Shown here: positions 25,254 through 33,531 of the stretch, in pieces
Position numbering within the stretch: position 1 is the stretch's first letter
How the letters are laid out: each line of letters opens with the position of its first letter
Source of the DNA: Rhodopirellula sp.
GTDB lineage: Bacteria > Planctomycetota > Planctomycetia > Pirellulales > Thermoguttaceae
NCBI GenBank assembly: GCA_012728855.1
Contig: JAAYEH010000022.1
Coordinates: forward strand, 1-42,658
Length of the DNA stretch: 42,658 bases
Reading direction: 5' to 3'
Notes under the pieces: model-generated
The model's input: the letters and a program-made list of their open reading frames with translations, nothing else
What the model was told of the DNA's origin: nothing
The model's database searches: none
Position numbers and translations under genes: made by a program

Positions 25254-25720
25254 GATTCTACCCTCTCCTGCTGATGGACAGACAGTGTGGAACGAACAAA
25301 CCGCCTTCTCCAAATTGGGTGCCTAAACCACCCCAGCTATTCGGTGAGCATAACAAGGCTTCCGCATTTGTCAAGCATTTTCCCTGCACTTCTTCGGGCC
25401 AGCGATGTGGTTGTCCTTTCCTTTACCGAGTGCGTTGGCAAGTTCTCTCCCGACGATGGTGCCGACGGTAGACGAACGGACAACCCAAGTGGGTCCATCC
25501 TTCCCGGCGTCGCCCCTTCACGCCGCAGTTGCTTGCCGCGGAAAACGGGCGACGCCTTGCGCCCAGATTCACCGCGATCGCCACGGCCCTGAGGGCCATC
25601 GGTAGCCCTCTATCCCGAAAGCGCGTGGGGCCCGACTTCCCTCGGATTTGAAAATGCACAGAGTTGGAGACCGCACTCGACTCGCAATAGACATCTCCCT
25701 TCGTTCCCTGCTCCCCGCCG
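25254..25720. other. Intergenic region, mostly unexplained
   Basis: Apart from the promoter at 25347-25374, the stretch from 25400 to 25720 has only short frames without recognisable domains. It may be a degraded sequence or the 3' region of the HzsA-like gene. Confidence 0.5.
25347..25374 (-). promoter_or_regulatory. Promoter candidate for the 53-aa protein
   Basis: On the minus strand: TTGACA (25374-25369), 16-base spacer, TATGCT (25352-25347), about 90 bases upstream of the ATG at 25253. Confidence 0.5.
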
Positions 25721-28700
25721 CTACTGCAGCGCCGGTCCTGCGATTCGCTCGCCACGCCTTTGCCGCTGCTGGTTCTGCGGGTCGAAGGTTCCGTAGAAAA
25801 GGGCGTTGGCGTCCATCCAGGTGATCAGCCGCTCGTATTCCTCGTCGGAAAGCGAGACGTTCTCGTGGCCCGCCGACAACAACTTCATCAGCTTGCTCGC
25901 CCGCGCGCCGAAACGGTCCGGGTAGGTCAACGGTTCGTGGTTGGCCTGCGGCGCGCCTTTCCACTGGGAGAACGGCACCAGGGGGGCGAGGGCGTTGTAG
26001 GATACGGTAAACTCGCCTGCCGGGGTGCCGCTCAGGTCGACACCGCCGTCGGCCCGCTCGGGGCGGTGGCACTCGACACAACGTTTATCGAGCAAAGGTT
26101 GCACCAGGATGGCATAGTTGAACGGATTGGACCCCTCGGGACCGGGCTCGATCGCCGAAGGCGGGCGCCGAGCCGCCAGCGTGGCCATGCCGACCGGAGC
26201 AGCCGTGCTGCGATGCTCATGGCAGCCGATGCAGCCGGCCTGCTCGCCGGGTTGCAGGTAGGTGAGACTTCGCATCGTCTGGATCGCCATGCCGCGCTCG
26301 TCGAGTGCCTGGAACGCCAGCGGAATCCCCGCCGGCGCCCGGAAATAGGCGGAACCGTCGGCATCCACCGGCACCGTTCCCAGAACCTGTTTGCCGGGCG
26401 AAGCGTTTGCCAGACCGACGCGGGGTGTGTTTGCGTGCGGCGTGGTCTTGGGCAGCACCTGCACGATGCGAAGCCGCTTCACCGCGTCGTTTGCTCCGCC
26501 CAGCCAAGGCCAGCTCTCGTAGACGTTCTGGAGGTAGAAGGTTCCTTCGCCGGGCCGGTCCTCCACCAGCGACGAAGGCAACGCGGGCGGACAGGGACGG
26601 GCGCGCAAGGGGATCGGCCAGAGGCTGCCGATGCTCACGTCGCGATAGATCAGCTCCTTGTTCCCGAACCGATCCACCAGGTAGAGGCCGAACATGTTGG
26701 CGCGATTGGCAAACGGCTCGCCGATCAGCGGGTCGAAGCTGTAGGCAGCCAGGAAGAAGTCCTCCGAAAGCGGATAGGGCGTGCGGTAGCAGTGTCCCGG
26801 CCAGCGGCGTTCCTCGGGCGGCACGTCAGGCGCCACCGGCACGCCGGCCGTGGCATGCCAACGCTCCACGGGAAACTCGCTCTCGGGGAACAAGGCGTCG
26901 GGCGTCAGCCGCGTGATCGGATCCAGGCCGTCGATCCCCTTGGCCACGTCGAGCAGGATGATCGAACCGGCGGTCATGGCGTGGTGTGCCGCCGCCGTGG
27001 CCATGACGCGGCTGGAGCCTGGCGCGGGCCGGGCCTCCCAGACGCCCACCGGGTTGAAAGTGTTGTTGCCGTAGTAGGCGATTGGGCTAGTGCCGTCGGG
27101 CCGGGCCGTCCATAGCTGCTGATAAAACACGGCGTTGCGATCGACGTAGTCCCACCGTGTATAAATCACGCGGCCGTCGTTCAGCACGGCCGGATCCCAT
27201 TCGTGCGTTTCGTGGAACGAAATCACCCGAGGGTCGGAACCATCGGCGTCAGCCAGGGTCAAGGTATGCACCCGGCAGGGACCGCGGCCGCAGCGATGGA
27301 AGCCGCCTCGCCGCGTCGACAGAAAGAGGAGCTTTCCATTGGGCAGATAACGCGGTGAGAAGTCGTCGTACGACGCATCGGTCAGTTGCCGCAGACCGGA
27401 GCCATCCGCGCCAATCTCGAACAGATGGTAGAACTGCTGCTCGTTGGCTCGCCAATCGGTCGCGCCGGGATCCGTTTCGCAGAAGGAAAACAGCACGCGG
27501 CGGCCGTCCCATGAGACGTCGGGGCTCAGATAGCTTCCCATCGGCAGATCGGCCAGCCGCCGGCAGCGCATCGATTCTCCGGGAGCGTCGAGGATGAAAA
27601 GGCCGCCGCCGGGCCGCGCGCAGCGGCCGGCATACTGTGTCAACTGATGGCTGAACGCGCTGGGCACCCGCTTGACGAACAACAGGCGACCGACGTCTGC
27701 CAGCGGATTGGAGAAAGCGACTTGCCGCCGCAGCTTGTGGACATCCCGCCAGAGCGACTCCCACTCGGCGTCGCTCGACGCGCCGGCCGAAGCCATCGCC
27801 TGCCGCCGGGACCGCAAGTTTTCCCAGGGGCCGGTCAGTTCGTCGAGAGCGGCGCCTGCCGCGGCCAGGTTCCCAATCAGACGATCGCCTCGCTCGAAGA
27901 CGGCCTGGATTGCTTCGTCCCAGCTCCGGGGTTCACGAGGTGTGTCGATGCCGTCCTGCATGCGCCAGTCCCACTCGACCAATTCCTGCTCGATCGACGG
28001 GCGGAGATCGGGCAGGACCGGCGGCGGAATCACTTCGGCGGCGGCGGGAAACCCCAGGGGGACCGGACGGTTTTCCTTGCCGAGCGCGTAGCGCAGGTTG
28101 GTAAAGCTCACGGCCGCCTCGCCATCGATGCCTCGCGCCGACAGGGCGAGTTCCGCCCGCGCGCCGCTGTCCACCGGCCCGCTGGTCAGCACGACCGGCT
28201 CGCCGGACTGAAGAGTGCGCCGAACCTGGCGCCCGGCCAAGGCGAGTTCGACTTCGGCCCGGGCGCCTTGCACCACGCGGACATCGCACGACACCTGCAA
28301 CGGTTCCTTGAAGTTCTGCACCGGAACGACCAGTCGCACCTCCTCGCCATGGTCGACGCTCGCCGTCCACTTCCTGGCCGTTTCCATCAGCGCCACTTGC
28401 GGGCCGTTTTCACCGGCGACGAGCGTGAATCCGGCGGACGCGGGGCCGGCCGGCGGGGTCTCGATGCCGCCGAGATAGACGGCGCTCGATCCGAAGCGGG
28501 GCATCCGCGGATCGCAAACCAGGCGGGCTTCCGCCCAGTTGGCCATGTCGCAACCGATGCCGTCGCCCCCGTCGGAAGCCACCAGACGCAGCTCGCGCGC
28601 GCCGGCCAGCGGCACGTCGATCTCCCTGGGCGGATCGCTGTCGGACATCGGCCCGGTCTCGAAAACGGTCTTACCGTCGACGTTGGCGCGAAAGATCACA

Positions 28701-29080
28701 CTGCCGCGCTTGCCGCCCTGCCACTGGACGCCCACGCACGCGAGGAAACGGCTGTACTGGCCCCGCAGATCGACGACGATCTCGCCGTTGGCATGGTGGC
28801 CCAGGCCTTTGTCGAATGTTTTGTCGCCGATCTGCAATCGCGACCCGGTGCCGCCGGTGCGAGCGGCCGCGGTATTGAGACCGAAATCGCCCCATTGTTG
28901 CGTGTGCCCCAGAGTGAAGCCGCCGCCGGCATCGCTCAGGAACTCGGCCTCGTCTGCCGGGGCGCTTGCCGCGGACGCCAGCGCGATCGCCAGTGCAGCG
29001 AGCGCGGCGCGAGCAAGACGTTGGTACCGCCGTCCGCGTCTCAACCAGAACACCACCATCGATCGTCGTGTCTTCTGCAT
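25721..29080 (-). CDS. HzsA-related protein: NPCBM module, propeller and two CxxCH motifs (1119 aa)
   Basis: A signal peptide leads to an NPCBM/NEW2 carbohydrate-binding module at about 45-190 (GDKTFDKGLGHHANGEIVVD, VGVQWQGGKRGSVIFRANVD, ELRLVASDGGDGIGCDMANW). A beta-rich middle follows, then the propeller block shared with 17887-20820: GGGLFILDAPG, YLPNGKLLFLSTRRGG, ISFHETHEWDPAVLNDGRVI, YTRWDYVDRN. The C-terminus has C950-IG-C-H (CIGCHEH) and C1001-VE-C-H (CVECHRP). Identity with HzsA is architectural only. It lies 63 bases downstream of the Gfo/Idh/MocA gene at 29144-30466 and probably shares its transcript, suggesting an exported sugar-related redox pathway. GGAG lies before the ATG at 29080. 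Confidence 0.82.
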   Translation of the reverse strand: MQKTRRSMVVFWLRRGRRYQRLARAALAALAIALASAASAPADEAEFLSDAGGGFTLGHTQQWGDFGLNTAAARTGGTGSRLQIGDKTFDKGLGHHANGEIVVDLRGQYSRFLACVGVQWQGGKRGSVIFRANVDGKTVFETGPMSDSDPPREIDVPLAGARELRLVASDGGDGIGCDMANWAEARLVCDPRMPRFGSSAVYLGGIETPPAGPASAGFTLVAGENGPQVALMETARKWTASVDHGEEVRLVVPVQNFKEPLQVSCDVRVVQGARAEVELALAGRQVRRTLQSGEPVVLTSGPVDSGARAELALSARGIDGEAAVSFTNLRYALGKENRPVPLGFPAAAEVIPPPVLPDLRPSIEQELVEWDWRMQDGIDTPREPRSWDEAIQAVFERGDRLIGNLAAAGAALDELTGPWENLRSRRQAMASAGASSDAEWESLWRDVHKLRRQVAFSNPLADVGRLLFVKRVPSAFSHQLTQYAGRCARPGGGLFILDAPGESMRCRRLADLPMGSYLSPDVSWDGRRVLFSFCETDPGATDWRANEQQFYHLFEIGADGSGLRQLTDASYDDFSPRYLPNGKLLFLSTRRGGFHRCGRGPCRVHTLTLADADGSDPRVISFHETHEWDPAVLNDGRVIYTRWDYVDRNAVFYQQLWTARPDGTSPIAYYGNNTFNPVGVWEARPAPGSSRVMATAAAHHAMTAGSIILLDVAKGIDGLDPITRLTPDALFPESEFPVERWHATAGVPVAPDVPPEERRWPGHCYRTPYPLSEDFFLAAYSFDPLIGEPFANRANMFGLYLVDRFGNKELIYRDVSIGSLWPIPLRARPCPPALPSSLVEDRPGEGTFYLQNVYESWPWLGGANDAVKRLRIVQVLPKTTPHANTPRVGLANASPGKQVLGTVPVDADGSAYFRAPAGIPLAFQALDERGMAIQTMRSLTYLQPGEQAGCIGCHEHRSTAAPVGMATLAARRPPSAIEPGPEGSNPFNYAILVQPLLDKRCVECHRPERADGGVDLSGTPAGEFTVSYNALAPLVPFSQWKGAPQANHEPLTYPDRFGARASKLMKLLSAGHENVSLSDEEYERLITWMDANALFYGTFDPQNQQRQRRGERIAGPALQ

Positions 29081-29143
29081 GGGCGAATTCTCCTTGGCGC
29101 TGAAGGGTAATGATCGGCGAAGGAATGATCTCGCAAGTCCGCG

Positions 29144-30466
29144 TTAGGAAAACTGCGTGATCCCGGGGACGGCGAGGGGATAGTTGCCCGATTCGTCGGG
29201 GAGGACCGGCGGAGCGGCGTCCCATGTATACTGCTGGGGAGCAAGGGTCTCGGCGGAGTCCATCGCTTCCTGCCAGGTGATCTGCTTGCCTGTATAGGTG
29301 ACCATGCGGCCGAGAATCGCCCACATCGTGCTCTGCGTCATGTGGAGGCCGTCGTTGATCGGCTGGTTCTCGCGAATCGAGTCGAACAGCGCGACGTGCT
29401 CGGCGTCGTACATGTTGGTCTTGGGACCGTCGTAGCGCCAGGGATTCTCGCCTTCGATGCGGAACTTGAGGATGTTGGCGCGGCCCTTCGTGCCGAGGAT
29501 ATGGTCGGAAGTGTCGTTGTAGCAACCGGCCTGGCGGCGGCAGTAGGAGTAGACCTCGGGACCGTCGTCGTACTCGTAAACCACGGCATGGTGGTCGAAG
29601 ATGTTGCCGATGGCGTCTTCGGTGCGGACCTGGCGCCCGCCCATCCCCCAAGCACGGACCGGCGGCTTGTCGCCCAGCACCCAGGCGGCCTTGTCGAGGC
29701 TGTGGACGTGTTGTTCGACGTTGTGATCGCCGGACAGCCAGGTGAAGGGATACCAGTTGCGCATCTGGTATTCCATCTCGGACTGGTTCGGCTGGCGGGC
29801 GACGTTGCGGAACCAGGGCGGGCCGCAGTTGTAGGTGGTGCGGACGGCGACGACTCGGCCGATCGCGCCGTCGAGCACCCGTTGGACCGTCTCACGAACG
29901 CCGGCGTGATACCGCCAGCAAAGGCCGGAAACAATGCTCAGTCCCTTCTTCTTCGCATCCTCGCAAGCGGCCAGGACGGCCCTTGCGCCGGGCGCGTCGA
30001 CCGCGACGGGTTTCTCCGCGAAGACGTGTTTGCCGGCGTCGACGCAGGCTCTGAGGTGAATGGGACGAAAATGAGGCGGGGTGGCAAGGATCACGACGTC
30101 GACATCACCGGCGAGGAGTTGCCGATAGCCGTCGAAACCGACAAAACTGTGATCCGCATCGACGGCAAACTGGTCGGGCTTGGCCTTCTGGAGTTGTTGG
30201 CGGCTCAGTTCGATCCGTTCGGCGAAGGCGTCGGCCATCGCAACGAGGCGGTTGGCCGGCGAGGCGTTCATGGCATTGACCGCCGCTCCCGAACCGCGTC
30301 CGCCGCAACCGACCAGGCCGATCCGCAGCACATCGCTGCCAGCGGCGTGGGCGGCCCGCTGGGCCGAAAGACTTCCCAGCGCGCCTGCCCCCAGAAGAAC
30401 TGCGGATTTCTTCAGAAACACACGACGCGACGGCCGCGATTGGCCGGTTGTGGATCGGTCGGGCAT
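29144..30466 (-). CDS. Gfo/Idh/MocA family oxidoreductase, Tat-exported (440 aa)
   Basis: A Tat signal (SRRVFLKKSAVLLGAGALGS...AHA) is followed by the Rossmann unit RIGLVGCGGRGSGAAVNAM and the EKP motif (GKHVFAEKPVAVDAPGAR). Further blocks are SGLCWRYHAGVRETVQRVLD, FDHHAVVYEYDDG and YDAEHVALFDSIRENQPIND. It is clearly paralogous to 784-2112 and less so to 31183-32535. It would act as an exported NAD(P)-dependent dehydrogenase on a sugar-type substrate, not identified. The start is well supported: AGGAGGG lies about 8 bases before the ATG at 30466. It is first in an apparent operon with the NPCBM-HzsA-like gene. Confidence 0.92.
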   Translation of the reverse strand: MPDRSTTGQSRPSRRVFLKKSAVLLGAGALGSLSAQRAAHAAGSDVLRIGLVGCGGRGSGAAVNAMNASPANRLVAMADAFAERIELSRQQLQKAKPDQFAVDADHSFVGFDGYRQLLAGDVDVVILATPPHFRPIHLRACVDAGKHVFAEKPVAVDAPGARAVLAACEDAKKKGLSIVSGLCWRYHAGVRETVQRVLDGAIGRVVAVRTTYNCGPPWFRNVARQPNQSEMEYQMRNWYPFTWLSGDHNVEQHVHSLDKAAWVLGDKPPVRAWGMGGRQVRTEDAIGNIFDHHAVVYEYDDGPEVYSYCRRQAGCYNDTSDHILGTKGRANILKFRIEGENPWRYDGPKTNMYDAEHVALFDSIRENQPINDGLHMTQSTMWAILGRMVTYTGKQITWQEAMDSAETLAPQQYTWDAAPPVLPDESGNYPLAVPGITQFS

Positions 30467-30791
30467 TCTCGTTCCCTCCTCGCTAGAGTCTTGGTTGGTA
30501 AGTTCGGTGTGCCGTGCCTACAGGTTTGGCTTGTTGAGTCGCAACGACTTAGGTCGCAACGGAAGGCCCTCGCCAGCGGTTGTAAATTATCCGCGCGCGG
30601 AATGCAAGCAACCGGCTTGTGGGGCATACCGCTGGAGCTTGCCCGCGACGAATTGAGCGCAAATAATCTCGATAGGAACCGGTCTCGCTGCAGACGCCGG
30701 GTTGAAACCGCCGCCGCAGCGGCTGAGGAAATCCAAGGACGGCTTCGTACGCTCGTCCAGCTCGCTCGCTTTCCGGCCGGCGAGCCTGCCA
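30467..30791. other. Intergenic region between divergent genes
   Basis: No gene is supported. The stretch holds the presumed promoter of the oxidoreductase on the minus strand, for which I cannot point to a convincing -35/-10 pair, and the upstream region of the small CxxC protein. Confidence 0.5.
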
Positions 30792-31049
30792 ATGCGGGAG
30801 AGTAACGCACCCAATCGTGTGCGAACGCCTCATGATCCGATCGACCGGCCTGACCACGCGGCCAATGCGTCGCATTATTGCGATGCTTACGGGCAGAGTC
30901 ATCAATGCAGCCATTGCCGGCGAATTCGGCGAATGGATGCTTCCGAACAATGGGATTGGGTTTCCGAATGGGTGGAGCGTCCGCCGGCCAACGTGAGCCA
31001 TTCGCTCTGTCCGATCTGCCTCAGCTACCACGATCCGCTTGGCGAATGA
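30792..31049 (+). CDS. Small protein with CxxC...CxxC motif (85 aa)
   Basis: After a hydrophilic lead of about 35 residues, the sequence reads CSHCRRIRRMDASEQWDWVS, then ERPPANVSHSLCPICLSYHD. I recognise this as the C-terminal tail of many response regulators and PAS proteins (CxxCKRIRD...W.....SHGICPxC), here free-standing. The four cysteines would bind a metal or form a redox pair. Function is not known. The frame is open further upstream to 30702, but the ATG at 30792 gives the compact protein; no strong ribosome site is seen. It sits between two divergent Gfo/Idh/MocA operons. Confidence 0.55.
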   Translation: MRESNAPNRVRTPHDPIDRPDHAANASHYCDAYGQSHQCSHCRRIRRMDASEQWDWVSEWVERPPANVSHSLCPICLSYHDPLGE

Positions 31050-31079
31050 GCCCCGACTCGATTTCCCGTAGCGGGAGTG

Positions 31080-31085
31080 TTGACA
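31080..31085 (+). promoter_or_regulatory. -35 element (TTGACA) upstream of the Gfo/Idh/MocA gene at 31183
   Basis: A perfect TTGACA about 100 bases before the start. The best downstream -10 is AGAATA/GAATAA at a spacing of 18-19, which is weak. Confidence 0.35.
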
Positions 31086-31182
31086 AGCACGAAGGGGTGG
31101 CACAGAATAAAGTCCGCTTTCGAGGGGGAGCGCGATCGAGAGACTCTCAGTCCGTCCGTTCTAACCGAGGGAAATGTTCTCT

Positions 31183-32535
31183 ATGGCTACCGAAAACACC
31201 CGCCGCAACGGTTCCCGTCGTGAATTTCTGAAGCAGAGCACCGGCGTGCTGGCCGGCGCAGCCTTGACCAGCGCAATTTCCGCGAGGTGCTATGCCGGTG
31301 AGGACAATACGGTTCGTGTTGCGTTGGTCGGATGCGGCGGCCGGGGCACCGGCGCTGCGGTCAACGCCTTGTCGACCAAGGGCCCGACAAAACTAGTGGC
31401 CATGGCGGATGTGTTCGAAACTCGTTTGGAAGCCAGCCTCAAGAACATCACAAAGAGTTTCGAGAAGCAGGTCGATGTTCCGCCGGAGCGTCGCTTCCTC
31501 GGCATGGACGGCTACAAGAAGGCGATTGACTGTCTGGGCGAGGGAGGCTTGGTATTGCTGGCCACTCCGCCGGCGTTCCGACCGATCCATGTCGAATATG
31601 CGGTGGAGACGGGCCGCCACGTGTTCATGGAGAAGTCGTTCGCGGTCGACGCCCCGGGAATCCGCCGCGTTTTGGCAGCCGGAGAGAAGGCAAAGCAGAA
31701 GAACCTCAAGATCGCCGGCGGCCTCATGTCGCGTCATTACGCGCCGCTGGAAGAAGCGGTCCGGCGGATCCACGAGGGAGCAATCGGCGATGTGATCACC
31801 TGCTGGGCCTACCGCGAGCACGGGCCGGTCGGATTTTCGCCGAAGGCGGAAGGGATGAACGACCTTGCCCATCAGATCCGCAACTACTCCTGCTTCACCT
31901 GGCTCAACGGCAGCTTTCTGTTGGACTGGCTGATTCACAACCTCGACGTGTGCTGTTGGGTCAAGGACGCCTGGCCCGTCTCGGCGCAGGGACAAGGCGG
32001 ACGGCAGGTCCGCGACCAGCCGGACCAGTTATTCGATCATTACGCGGTGGAGTACACGTTCCCCGACGGCACCCGGCTCTTCGCCCAGGGCCGGCATATG
32101 GCCAACTGCTGGGGCTTCTTCGGCGACGTGATCCACGGGGCGACCGGCTCGGCCGTGCTCGGCGAAGGGATCGTCAAGCCGCGCCTGTACAAGGGGCACG
32201 ACCAGTCCGACAAGTCCGTTGGCAACATCATCTGGCAGCATGAAGGCGAGGCGACCAACCAGTACCAGGTGGAGCACGACCTGCTGTTCGACGCCATCCG
32301 CCAGGACAAGCCCTATAATGAAACCGAGCGCTGCGCTTTCGCCGCCATGACCGGCATCCTCGGCCGCATGGCCGCCGAGTCGGGAGCGATGGTGACCTGG
32401 GACGAGGCGATGGCCTCGAACCTCCAGTTGGCGCCGGGTCTGGACGGGTTCACGATGGATTCGCCCGCACCGGTCCAGCCCGATGCGGAGGGCCGCTATG
32501 CGGTCGCTATGCCAGGGTTCACCAAGGCGGTGTGA
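31183..32535 (+). CDS. Gfo/Idh/MocA family oxidoreductase, Tat-exported (450 aa)
   Basis: The Tat signal is SRREFLKQSTGVLAGAALTS; the Rossmann unit is VRVALVGCGGRGTGAAVNAL; the EKP motif has become EKS (GRHVFMEKSFAVDAPGIRR). The lysine is kept. The C-terminal half has FDHYAVEYTFPDGTRLFAQG and EHDLLFDAIRQDKPYNETER. It differs enough from the other two complete members to suggest another substrate. The ATG at 31183 is chosen because GAGGGA (31167-31172) is 10 bases upstream; the ATG at 31174 is almost on top of that site. The MoxR gene begins 36 bases after the stop. Confidence 0.9.
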   Translation: MATENTRRNGSRREFLKQSTGVLAGAALTSAISARCYAGEDNTVRVALVGCGGRGTGAAVNALSTKGPTKLVAMADVFETRLEASLKNITKSFEKQVDVPPERRFLGMDGYKKAIDCLGEGGLVLLATPPAFRPIHVEYAVETGRHVFMEKSFAVDAPGIRRVLAAGEKAKQKNLKIAGGLMSRHYAPLEEAVRRIHEGAIGDVITCWAYREHGPVGFSPKAEGMNDLAHQIRNYSCFTWLNGSFLLDWLIHNLDVCCWVKDAWPVSAQGQGGRQVRDQPDQLFDHYAVEYTFPDGTRLFAQGRHMANCWGFFGDVIHGATGSAVLGEGIVKPRLYKGHDQSDKSVGNIIWQHEGEATNQYQVEHDLLFDAIRQDKPYNETERCAFAAMTGILGRMAAESGAMVTWDEAMASNLQLAPGLDGFTMDSPAPVQPDAEGRYAVAMPGFTKAV

Positions 32536-32571
32536 TTACCAGTCGTCGCGGCTAGAGAGAACGGGCCAGGC

Positions 32572-33531
32572 ATGAAAGACGTGGCGGCGACCGCGCGGAA
32601 GATCCTCGACAACGTGGAGAAAGTGATCGTCGGCAAGAGGCGGCAGGTCATTCTTTCGCTGGTCTCGTGGCTCTGCGAAGGGCACATCCTGCTGGAAGAC
32701 GTGCCGGGCGTGGCCAAGACGATGCTCGCCCGGGCGCTGGCCCGCACCGTCGGTTGCACGTTCAAACGCGTGCAGTGTACGCCCGACCTGCTGCCGACCG
32801 ACGTGACCGGCGCCTCGATCTTCAACCAGAAAACGGCGGAATTCGAGTTCCGCCCCGGCCCGATCTTCGCCCAGATCGTGCTGGCCGACGAGATCAACCG
32901 CGCCACTCCGCGGACGCAGTCGGCGCTGTTGGAAGCGATGGCCGAGGGACGGGTGACGGTCGACGGCGTCACGCACGAACTGGCGCCGCCGTTTCTGGTC
33001 GTCGCTACCCAGAACCCGATCGATCACGAAGGAACCTTCCCGCTTCCCGAGGCTCAACTCGACCGGTTCCTCATGCGGTTCAGCATCGGTTACCCCAGCG
33101 CGGAGGACGAACTGAAGATGCTGGAGATCCTGGAGCGGGAGCACCCCGTGAATCGCGTCCAGCCGGTCGTTTCCGCGGAAGAACTCGTCGCCGCCCAGCA
33201 GGCCGTCCGCGAGGTCCACGTCGATCCCAAGATCCGCCGCTATATCGTGCAGATCGTACAGGGAACACGGGAATCGGATGAGCTTGCCTTGGGCGCCAGC
33301 CCGCGGGCTTCGATCGCTCTGTTTCGCACGTCGCAGGCGTTGGCCGCGGTGGGCGGTCGCAATTTCGTTCAACCGGACGATGTGAAGCGGGTGGCGGCAC
33401 CGGTCCTCACTCACCGCATGATCCTCAAGCCCGAGGCGCGCCTGCGTAAGGTCACCGCGGCTTCGGTGGTCGAGGAGATCGTCGAAGAGGTGCCGGTCCC
33501 GATGCTGCCCGAAGTGACGAACTGGCGATGA
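32572..33531 (+). CDS. MoxR family AAA+ ATPase
   Basis: 319 residues. The Walker A region is EDVPGVAKTMLARALART (GVAKT, the MoxR form), and Walker B is IVLADEINRATPRTQSALLE. VATQNPIDHEGTFPLPEAQLDRFL is the MoxR signature, with sensor 1 and the arginine finger. MoxR ATPases act as chaperones that insert cofactors or remodel complexes, usually with a DUF58 and a VWA partner. Here only the DUF58 gene follows, overlapping by 4 bases (ATGA). No VWA gene is in the window. Confidence 0.92.
   Translation: MKDVAATARKILDNVEKVIVGKRRQVILSLVSWLCEGHILLEDVPGVAKTMLARALARTVGCTFKRVQCTPDLLPTDVTGASIFNQKTAEFEFRPGPIFAQIVLADEINRATPRTQSALLEAMAEGRVTVDGVTHELAPPFLVVATQNPIDHEGTFPLPEAQLDRFLMRFSIGYPSAEDELKMLEILEREHPVNRVQPVVSAEELVAAQQAVREVHVDPKIRRYIVQIVQGTRESDELALGASPRASIALFRTSQALAAVGGRNFVQPDDVKRVAAPVLTHRMILKPEARLRKVTAASVVEEIVEEVPVPMLPEVTNWR

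Noticed and set aside
17887..29080. Anammox hydrazine synthase
   Set aside because: Only an HzsA-like architecture is present. There is no HzsB/C or hydrazine dehydrogenase, and the proteins carry sugar-binding modules.
27647..30805. Two plus-strand frames of 487 aa opposite the HzsA-like and Gfo/Idh/MocA genes
   Set aside because: Arg/Gly/Ala-rich shadow translations without motifs.
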